Origin: Haemaphysalis longicornis
Taxonomy: Eukaryota > Arthropoda > Arachnida > Ixodida > Ixodidae
NCBI GenBank assembly: GCA_013339765.2
Contig: CM023448.1
Location: 197,820,409 to 197,884,408 of the forward strand
Direction: 5' to 3'
DNA length: 64,000 bases
Under the pieces are notes generated by a model. The model was not told the origin of the DNA and searched no databases. It worked only from the letters and a program-made list of their open reading frames with translations. This document shows, one piece after another, positions 56,307-64,000 of this stretch. How positions within the stretch are numbered: position 1 is the first letter of the stretch; every line of letters starts with the position of its first letter. The position numbers were made by a program, and so were the translations under genes.

Positions 56307-57639
56307 ATAAAACAGAGCTCTAGGCCCACTCGACTTTTCATGCCACGGAGAAACAGATTGCACTGCAAGAAACTGACAAAGTTCAGAGAAGTTAGAACGC
56401 ACATTACAGACTCGTCTGATTATAACCAAATCAGCCATCAGAATAATTGATTCACATTCAAAATAATACAGCGTCCAAAACGCCCAAAACTGATATCCTT
56501 AGGTATTTTAAATGTTGTTTGCAAGCAGCATTTCGCAATACGTTTATTTCCTGAACGGTATCATTCCATGAATACAACAAGGAAACGATTACTCGAGTGT
56601 CGCGCTTATTTTGTTTGAATGCTCAATGATGGGAAATTTAAACCAACTTGAAAATAGCTGTGGTAGCTGACAGATCACACAATTCAAAAATACTGATGAT
56701 GGATATCAATTTATGCACAGTTTAGAAGCTATCGCTTGAACCCCAGGATGCAACGAAACCACCTACACATTTTTCTGCATGGATTCGCACTTCAGTGAGC
56801 CAGGGTACTGCAAATATTTCCATTTTTATGCAGAAAATTGTCCTGGCACCAAGAAATCTTTGTTCAAAAGTGCACCGGAGAAGATTCCGAGGTGAGGCTT
56901 TCTGTTCGGAAAACTGAACACTTTTAGACAAGAAAACAGAATGGGCAACACATCGCTCCATACATTTCCTCGGGGGCATCTTAATATGTGTGATTGTCCG
57001 TCACTCGGAAACCACGACAATAAAGAAACAAAACAATGAACAGGCGAAAAGAAGAGGTTACAAATACAAATGTACGTCTGTAATGAGCAAAAATGCACCA
57101 AAACGGAAAAAAGAATAGAGCTCACATTTTCCAGAGAAAGGATTTGAGTGCATCACATCGGATACGGGCGTCTGGCTGAACAAGCCAGCAGGTAATATTG
57201 GCCAGAACGAAAGCAGGAAATATGCTAGCATGCTAAGCGAAGCCTTTGTTTATCTTCTGCGCATCCTGAACGTGGACGATGCCATCTGCTCGTGCGGAGC
57301 AGTTTTCTTTTCCCCCAAAAGGTTACGGGCAGCCCCGAATATGGGCAGCAATCAATTCTCCTAGCCCTAGGAATCGGCCACTTCCCCGCTTGGTATGTAT
57401 CAGTTTTTTATACCAGGTATTCTTGGCTCTCCTGGACTTCGCAACAACAACACTTGGGCGACTTGTGGAATCTCTAAGATAAACTCGCATTCTTGATCCC
57501 CGGCCAGGCGTAAAATTAACGTCATCGCAGCGTTCCCAGCTTCAGCGACTCCTCCTGCCACTGCTCAGCCGTTCGCGTCACTGTCTCATCAAGTTCATCT
57601 TCCTTTGGCGGCACTGCCAACGCGTCTCCAGCTTACTTG
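56307..57639. other. No gene recognised
   Basis: Frames here lack domains. A purine-rich stretch near 57030-57130 is unremarkable. Confidence 0.45.
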
Positions 57640-58690
57640 GCATGGCCGTCTCCTCCTCTCCTCTTTTCATTACGATGCATCTTCCTTGCCCTCATTACAG
57701 CGACATACCGCCCTTGGTATCCTCTCCCTCGCATAACAGTTCCCACCATCCAATCAACGTATCCGCAACCTCCCACCCAGGACGTCCTCGAGCTCTAGTA
57801 TGCACTCTTCACTACCACCATGGCCATCTAGCAACAGGGACGCACACAGATGCCTCCTTCTGCTCCAAAGACGCATGCGGGGTCACGGGAGTTGTTCCTC
57901 CTGCCCACACGCCCTTGCAGAAATTATACTCGGGCGTGCTTCGCCCCATCTCTAGAGGTCAAGGCAATCGCCCACGCAATCTTATCGTTAGTCACTCCTT
58001 GTGGTCATGTGGTCCTCAGGGACAGTCAGGATGTTCCCCACTTGTCCCCGCAGCAGTTGCTTCCCATTCATATACTGCGTACACTCCACACTCATCTGGC
58101 CCAACAGCCTGGTAGTGGCTAAGTGCTCGACGGGATTCCTGGTCGCGCAGGGGCCCCGGGCAACGAGCTGGCCCATCAGCCCTCCCTTGCTCCGTCCCAA
58201 CCGGGAGACTCGGAGATGCCCTGGCCAATCCTTTCCCACCAACCTTGCAGGTGCGGCCAGCCCATCTACTTCGACGGCAGGCAACAGTTAGTCAGGAATA
58301 AGCAGACTCTTCCTCCTCCCTCTCATCTGTTATCCCGGGCAAAGGCTTGTCTCATTCGGAAACCTTCCAACCCCACACATACTACATCGATTAGAAGGCC
58401 ATCGCAGCCCTGCATGGTGCTCTAACTGTTCTGGCTTTCTCAATACGCCCCATGTTCTTTAGGACTTTTCTGGTTCGCAACCATCACTTTCAACTCATCT
58501 TAAATCAATTTCACCTCCTTCCTCTTCTCGTTCAAGACTGGCTCCCGCCGCCAGAGGGAACGGACCGGGCGACCTGGTGGCGAGCATTGGTGGCTCACGT
58601 TCGTCAGGTCCTCACGTTTGTAAAGGTAATCTTTTTTCTCCTAGAACCCCGGATTCTAGGGGGTTTGTTTTGTGTGTCAATAAAGCTTAT
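57640..58690 (+). pseudogene. Decayed LINE RNase H region and 3' end
   Basis: One frame contains THTDASFCSKDACGVTGVV, a damaged form of the first RNase H strand, where TDAS (57846-57857) holds the first catalytic Asp. Further on, in another frame, comes GAPGNELAHQ (58151-58180), the conserved end of the RNase H domain of I/R1-like LINEs. A likely C-terminal part follows, and an aataaa at about 58679. Several shifts separate the parts. RT sequence upstream was not recognised, so the copy is 5' truncated. The Pro/Ser-rich look of the 157-codon frame at 57642 results from decay. Confidence 0.65.
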
Positions 58691-59859
58691 CAGCAACAAC
58701 CCGCCAAAACTCGTCAAGTTTTCTTAGAAAAATGAACACTCACTTTGCCAATACTAAAACGCAAGTCGCGATCAACACTGGAAAGAAAAACATTACAAGA
58801 AACCGGTGCGATGCTCGACCGGAATAGATGCCGATACTAATACCAAGTACCATTCCAAATAAATAAACGAGGCCTACAACTAAAACTCCAATAAAGCCAT
58901 AAAACAATCTGCAGGCATACCACGTGAGTTTTGAAACCTGACAGCACCGTTATAGTCAATGCATTGCCTGAGCAGAAGCAAAGAATTTCGAGTAAGACAC
59001 TGAATAAAAAAGTCATGTACGTCCACAGAAAAAGCATACTCAATACAGTTGTCCCTTCGTAAAAAGTCAAAAACATGAAGTGAATTTTGGTAGTCAAGAG
59101 ATCATCGGTGTTAAGGCCACAAAGGTGCTCACAATGAAAACGGGCTTACAGCGGAGTTCCAAGTTCCCGCTCGCTTACAATTCCCTCAAACGGCATCGTG
59201 TACTTCTGCGTCTTCGAAGTGACGCACACAATGAAGCTGTTACCCTACTTCTAGTAACCGCTTTAACAAAATAGTGCCCCTCAAGTTCTCGACACGTCTC
59301 TGCAGTTCTGGCTGTTGATTTCTTTCTTGACATTCGGTTATACAGATTTGAAGGTGTTGACGCCGCTTGAGTAGCGTTTTAATTATAAACTCCTGAAGGC
59401 ATTGCAACAAAACCTCCCTTCTTGTCAATCAGAAAAAAAGACGCGGCAAATTATCGTTGAAGTGCCAAAGTGGTAACTACGGACCCAGTATTTAGCTGCA
59501 AACACTAAAAATACTGTTTCGGAACACTCCTGCGCAAGCCGTAAACAACATCTGTTTCAAGACTCTTCCAAAACGGCATATTTGTTAAGGTTACAAGGTG
59601 AAGTTTGATCCATTTGGTTGTGAGGTCCAAGGTAGCACAAAATGTCTTTAAAACGTCGAGTTGGGGTATACATTGGTCGAAACAGATTTTCGACCAAGGT
59701 AGACGCACTTAAAACGATTGCGGAGAGACCGATTTATCTTGGCCTCGCAATTCGTCGCAAAGGCGCACTTTTGAATTCCACTTTTATCTGAGCGCTGTTG
59801 TAGTCGTTTTCTCGACGTGTTCTCGATGTAGGAAACGGTTCAGATTTTATCGGTCCCGA
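58691..59859. other. No gene recognised
   Basis: Nothing can be supported. Confidence 0.5.
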
Positions 59860-60137
59860 TTATTCCCCGAAAAGACCCTTTTCTAGTCGGCTCCAACGGC
59901 GCGTTACAGCTCCGGAGAGAATCAGTGGCGCCAGCCGCATGTAGGGGGCGATGGGGTGGGGTACCCCGCATGCGCAGATCGCTTCGAGGGACAATGGAAA
60001 GGCAGTCCTGAACGGACCGAACATTTCGCACGCGCGCTTTGGAAGCAGCGCATCAGGGCACGGTCCAGCGAGAAGACACCACGCCGGCCTGAACGCTTTT
60101 TGATGACGGCGCACTGACATTCGCTCTATTTGCTCAG
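59860..60137 (+). promoter_or_regulatory. Candidate host promoter with non-coding first exon
   Basis: The stretch is CpG-rich, unlike its surroundings, has an NRF-1-like gcatgcgcag at 59968-59977, and ends in cag|gtgagta at 60135-60144, a perfect metazoan 5' splice donor. After the donor the base composition falls back to AT-rich intron-like DNA. No in-frame ATG with a recognisable product lies before the donor, so the exon would be untranslated and the coding exons beyond this window's recognisable part. No TATA box is present. A chance donor cannot be excluded. Confidence 0.45.
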
Positions 60138-61875
60138 GTGAGTACAAAACCCGTGTGAGGTGTGGTCTTTTTGTGTTTTAAATCGGTGCGTAACGTCTAT
60201 AGAGAGATTTCGCATTTAAATTAATGGTACAGTTGTGTGTTGTTCAGGTAAACTAGCCTGCACCGCGACGCGCTCTTCAAGATGGACGGGAAAAATATTC
60301 CGTGCTTGGAGCTGTTGCAGCTTTACCTCCAATATTTTCTTGCGCGTTCTTTGTCATGCTGAGATTTAACGGCGATAGTTTACTTTTTCTGCGGCAGGTC
60401 AGAAATGTAAGCGTCCACGGAATAGCGTCACTTCGGACCGAAAATTGTGGGAAAAGTTTCTCCAATATCTGTTGCTTCGCAGAAAGCAACATAAAACCGC
60501 TCGTTTCTTGCTGTGTTTACGTGCTTGCATTCTGGTTTGGGAAGGTATTTGCGTTATCAATGCTAATCGGGACGCGTTTCGCGGCTGTTCTGGCGTGAGG
60601 CGCAGTTCCTTTGTTTTGTGTGGAAGCATCTTTGAAGCTCTTTTCTTTGCGCTATTCAATTCGCTGGCTTTGTGCGGCCCTTCTTTTAGAACGGTGTTTG
60701 GATGACATCTTGGATTTCGAATTCTATAACATTGGGTACTGCATTTAAAGATTGGTTCCAACCTGGACGTATGCGCGAGGTTCTCGAGACTCGCTTAAAA
60801 TATGGCGGTTAGCGCTTGTGCAAGAGTCACGCCTTAGCATGAATTTGTAGGTTAACTATCCCACCCTTGCTGTCAACTTTACCAATCCGAGCCTTGATCA
60901 GTCAACTGTCTTTTGAAAGATTCCACGATTATCTTTTCTTCACAAGACCGTGTTTTATAAACGTCAAACGTTTTCTTTGGTTCAAACGCCTGTAGAGGAA
61001 AAGAACGTACTGTACGTGCAGGTTTAATCGGCTGTGACGAATCCCATTTGCTCGAGCAGTCAAAGCAAGCACTGCACACTTCATACCCAGCGGAGGCGTG
61101 TCGCTCGTGCATGTCTCGACAAATACCCGTAGGAGAGAGAGAGAGCAGCGGTGCACCACAGACGCGGGTGCGCCAACAATTGATGAAGGCAAAAATTAGC
61201 AGTGGCTTAGCTCGGCTATGCCAGGATATACGTAGCGTGAGTCAAGGTTCAGCTGGTTATTAGCTTTCCTGGTTGTCTAGGATTAGCTGGATTATCATGC
61301 TTACTGCTGCTTCAATAACACACACCCGGTATACGCATTATGTGACACATGTATATTTATCAAGGGGCTCCGGCGCAGCGTCACCAATCCCCCAAGAGCT
61401 AAGCTGATTCCACAGGCGCACGCCGGTGTTGCTGCGACGCACGAGTCATCGGTTCCACACCCGGCCACCCCTCGCATAATCATCAAGTGGACCGGGCCGC
61501 CACGCGCCGCGCTTGCGCAGCACGGCTCTCCAGGAGCCACAAGAAACTGCTTAACCTCGGCCAGTGTAGCTTACGCTACAAAAGTTAGGAGACGGCGACA
61601 CTTGAGAAGCGTTAAACTTAGGGATAAAAAGTAATATTTTAGTGGGCGTCGGGCGTCGGGCGTCACTGTGCACGCGTGACACCGCCGTGTGAGAGCGCGC
61701 CCGCTTTGACCGAACAAACGCCGGCATGAAACTACAAGAAATTAAAATATTATGGGTCACGTGCTGGGGTTGACTCTAGCGGCTCGGGAAAGGGAAAAAA
61801 CGAGAGGGTGGCGTCAATGGTCGTGCGGTTGCGAAGCCTGTCTGAATGATGACATGCCATCTCCTAACTTTTTTA
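60138..61875. other. No gene recognised; possible first intron
   Basis: If the donor at 60138 is real this would be intron. A short (ga)n run lies near 61133. The frames on either strand have no recognisable domains. Confidence 0.4.
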
Positions 61876-61926
61876 GGGGCGAAGCTCCTAAAGCCGTGGG
61901 TCTGTCCATCCCTTGTGTCTCGTGGT

Positions 61927-62008
61927 ACGTGACCGCCTAGTTCGATGACTCACTCGCAGGTGGCGCTACGTGACCGCCTAGTTCGATGACTCACTCGCAG
62001 GTGGCGCT
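61927..62008. repeat. 41-bp tandem duplication
   Basis: Two identical units (61927-61967 and 61968-62008) begin acgtgaccgcctagttcgat and end gcaggtggcgct. Each carries caggtggcgc, which fits the core of the CTCF consensus. The exact identity of the copies points to a recent duplication. Confidence 0.95.
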
Positions 62009-62013
62009 GGTGT

Positions 62014-62060
62014 GAGTGACGTCATGATGACGTCACTCGCACGTGACTGACACTATAAAA
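62014..62060 (+). promoter_or_regulatory. Paired CRE palindrome plus TATA box
   Basis: Two perfect CREs (tgacgtca, 62017-62024 and 62028-62035) form one palindrome with a 3-base centre, bounded by gag...ctc. Eighteen bases further on is tataaaa at 62054-62060. The nearest ATG is at 62106, 46 bases after the TATA box, a normal spacing for a short leader. This is the most complete core promoter in the window. CREB/ATF-type factors would be expected to bind. Confidence 0.65.
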
Positions 62061-62105
62061 GGCAATCGCTGTTGACGCGCTTCCTCTTTCGCAACGAGTC
62101 ACCGG

Positions 62106-62237
62106 ATGGAGGAGGTGGTTGTTGACAAGGCTGCGGAGCGGAGGGCGCGCAGGGCGGCGGCAGCGCGCGCTCGCCGACAGGATCCCGCCGTGCGCGAAAG
62201 AGAGGCCGAAGCATCTCGTCTAGAAAGTCGCGCTTAA
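62106..62237 (+). CDS. Putative 43-residue basic protein with Arg/Glu/Ala repeat
   Basis: The frame starts MEEVVVDKAAERR and contains ARRQDPAVREREAEASRLES before a TAA at 62235-62237. The RRQ-DP-VREREAEA pattern recurs in many predicted tick proteins (STPR-like repeats, from memory), where it forms basic helices probably binding DNA. It is predicted to be helical, with no signal peptide or membrane segment. The ATG is chosen because it follows the TATA box at 46 bases. It may be a truncated first exon of a longer repeat protein; no splice donor is evident before the stop. Confidence 0.45.
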   Translation: MEEVVVDKAAERRARRAAAARARRQDPAVREREAEASRLESRA

Positions 62238-62240
62238 ACC

Positions 62241-62356
62241 GCGCGTCGGCAGCTTCGGGCTGAGCTCGCTTGATGCGTTTTGCAGCCGCCTCGCGAGCTC
62301 TCACTGCATCGGGGTTTGCCTGCCGATACGAGCGCTTGCTTGCAGCCTCACGAACC
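62241..62356 (-). pseudogene. Opposed Arg/Ala repeat coding segment, possible exon
   Basis: On the minus strand the frame reads VREAASKRSYRQANPDAVRA and REAAAKRIKRAQPEAADARF, two repeats of the same kind as the plus-strand ORF. Directly before it lies a t/g-rich stretch ending in tgtag (AG at 62357-62358 on the opposite strand), which looks like a 3' splice site. The frame remains open to 62053, passing antisense through the plus-strand ORF with a Pro-rich and Lys/Arg-rich end (SLRKRKRVNSDCLL). No minus-strand promoter is seen, so expression is doubtful. Confidence 0.4.
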
Positions 62357-62522
62357 CTACAACAACAACAACAAACTAACAAGAACAAAATAAAAGAACA
62401 AAATAAAAGTTGATTTGTACAATGTACGCACACAGTCTTACGTCTTTCTTAATGATGTAATGGGCGAACTTTCACGGGAGAGTTACGGTTACCGATGATC
62501 TCCCCCTCTCGAGCTTCGCCCC

Positions 62523-63594
62523 ACTTATCATCATTCATTCCGTGGATATGGCGTGATTTTTTTTCTCGTCCATGGCGCCAACGGACATTCATGCATCGAC
62601 GGTTGTGAAAGCGGAGCGGGCGGAACACATTCTATGAATGCGCCCCCGGCGACGGCTTGTGGGAAATCCCGCCTTCTTCGGAGTTAGTGGGGTTGTTTTG
62701 TATGTTTGTACTTAATTCCGGTTTGAAAACTGCTGTGTCGTACGCAGCGATCCGCGATTGGATTTGCAAGGATCATTGTTCTTCTCTGGCGCTGTTGGAG
62801 TGTGTTTTGGAAGTGTTTGCAAGTTGGAGTTCTCGTGTTGTCGCATCCCAATGAGCTGATTCTCGTTTTTTACGTTTCCCCCTTTCAAAAGAAGATCCCA
62901 TGAAATCGTCACCTCTGCCACGCCAGCGACAAACCGATGCGAGAAAGGCGGGGATTTTCTGAAAAAAAAAATTATATTCTTTTCACACTAATAATTCTTA
63001 ATCAGAATCAAACCGTAAATCATATATTCCAATGTTTGCTAGTGTGTTGCATTGAATTCAATAAAGTGTTTGGAGTGATTGAGTTTCGATTATTCCGAAG
63101 ATTGTATACCATAAAGTTCGGTGCATTGTATTTTGTCGCGCACTGCACTTTTTTCGTTATTTCATTTGGCAATTGTGTTTAAAGCGAAAACAAAAGGCCT
63201 GTGATCGTCGTTTACCAGGAAACCTGGATGCCTGCAACAGGGCAACAGAGATATTAGTGGTGTCCCAACGACCGGATATAAATCATTTGGAGGCGTTTAT
63301 TAGACGTCTTATACACCGATTCAGTACTACACCCAAAACGAATTTTACTGGTCCTTTTTATTCCCTATTCTAAACCAGATTATTTCGACGTTTACAAAAC
63401 CGGTTTTATATCCTCTAGAAAAGGTTGAGCCAGCCGGGCATTAGCAGAGATATAAGACGTTCTCGCTACGGCGGGTGTCTTTTTCGAGTCGTTTTCTAGC
63501 CATTTTTTTCGTCTGGGATATACGCAGCATATATACATTTTTGCAACCTTTTTGTGCTAGCTGGGGTGTCACGCGCCGCAGCTACACCTAGGCC
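62523..63594. other. No gene recognised
   Basis: Nothing is supported. The frame at 62937-63182 has no known domain. Confidence 0.5.
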
Positions 63595-63680
63595 ATGAGT
63601 CGCGCCGTAGTGGAGGGCTCAGGTTTAATTTTGACCACCTGGGACCTGGGGAGTTTCCGTTTTTCGCCTCCATTCGAAAA
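63595..63680 (-). mobile_element. Internally deleted Ruka-type SINE fragment
   Basis: The order cgcgccgtagtggagggctc, tttaattttgaccacctggg and gtttttcgcctccatt matches the intact copies, but about 40 bases between gacctggg and tttttcgcc are missing and the tRNA head is absent. Confidence 0.8.
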
Positions 63681-64000
63681 CCAGCCTACATGTATAGGGC
63701 TGCATGTATTGGGCTGCGTAAAGGGTAAAATTATGGCCTTTCTCAGTGTCGCCAGAATGAGTGAGAAATGTTACCCGTGTATCTGCTGTCTAGTTGGTCA
63801 CTGGTTCCCTGGCAACTTGTGGATCCCCGGTTACCCACCAGTGGGCACCAATAACTCTGTTGTGCTGGAATTTATTTACGCGTTAAAAGTCACGGCGTTG
63901 CTGAATACGTGTTACACTTTCGATAATTTAGTTACGTGCTCCTCCCTCTTTCAAAAGAGCAACGAGTAACGTAGTTACGCTATAATTCTAAAGCCTTGCG
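63681..64000. other. No gene recognised
   Basis: Right edge of the window; the frame at 63595-63969 starts in the SINE fragment and has no domain. Confidence 0.5.

Larger units (their letters stand above)
61876..62522. mobile_element. TIR-bounded element carrying a compact promoter and basic-repeat ORFs
   Basis: The left end has ggggcgaagctc (61876-61887) and the right end its exact reverse complement gagcttcgcccc (62511-62522). Between them lie a 41-bp tandem duplication, a paired CRE, a TATA box, a short plus-strand ORF and an oppositely oriented ORF with the same Arg/Ala/Glu repeat. No transposase is present. I could not define a target duplication. Sequences of this type are, as I recall, repeated in tick genomes, but I cannot name the family. 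Confidence 0.6.

Noticed and set aside
57642..58115. Pro/Ser/His-rich secreted or structural protein
   Set aside because: TDAS and GAPGNELAH motifs in this and neighbouring frames show a decayed LINE RNase H region.

Overview
The window is non-coding DNA from an animal nuclear genome, most likely a hard tick (Ixodidae, probably a metastriate genus). The main pointer is a set of six copies, intact to badly decayed, of a tRNA-headed SINE that matches the Ruka family of ticks as I remember it. RTE and CR1/Jockey-type LINEs, NRF-1 and CRE motifs, many microsatellites and a 100-N scaffold gap all fit a repeat-rich arthropod genome. I found no convincing intact host protein gene. Nearly all long open frames are chance frames or lie inside decayed transposons.

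Layout. 0-3.2 kb: a CRE/CCAAT/ETS-rich regulatory-looking stretch (880-1300), an intact SINE with 15-bp target duplications, and two hairpins. 3.2-6.2 kb: a hAT-like MITE, then a broken CR1/Jockey-type LINE on the minus strand. 6.8-10.2 kb: a 585-bp foldback element, three copies of a ~265-bp tandem unit, and a pogo/Tigger-like TIR element. 10.9-13.1 kb: a 5'-truncated RTE with target duplication, a dispersed repeat and an old SINE. 13-25 kb: mostly featureless, but holding a SINE, two NRF-1 palindromes and a foldback built from two opposed tRNA-derived units beside a (TA)n tract. 25.8-33.3 kb: a decayed LINE with an 8-bp-repeat tail, then a nearly full-length 3.27-kb RTE bounded by a 15-bp target duplication, with a tRNA-like sequence at its 5' end. 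34-41 kb: a (GA)n tract, a foldback, a truncated SINE, an 800-bp degenerate ATTCA-type low-complexity block and a second TIR element. 42.7-43.6 kb: a tRNA-like SINE piece, a near-perfect 58-bp hairpin, promoter-like CpG-rich sequence and the gap.

50.7-55.3 kb: a LINE RNase H relic, a LINE reverse transcriptase inserted into another repeat, an 809-bp LTR mini-retrotransposon with complete LTRs and a 4-bp target duplication but no proteins (TRIM-like), and a 5'-truncated SINE with 14-bp target duplication. 57.6-58.7 kb: another LINE RNase H relic. 59.9-60.1 kb: a CpG-rich stretch with an NRF-1 motif ending in a consensus splice donor, the best candidate for a host promoter with a non-coding first exon. 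61.9-62.5 kb: a TIR-bounded element with its own compact promoter (41-bp duplication, paired CREs, TATA box) and short reading frames on both strands encoding the same Arg/Ala/Glu repeat.

The elements form a trans-mobilisation network rather than a pathway: SINEs and truncated LINE copies depend on the reverse transcriptases of autonomous LINEs, the LTR mini-element needs a full LTR retrotransposon, and the TIR and foldback elements need transposases not encoded here. All calls come from reading the sequence; no database was searched.
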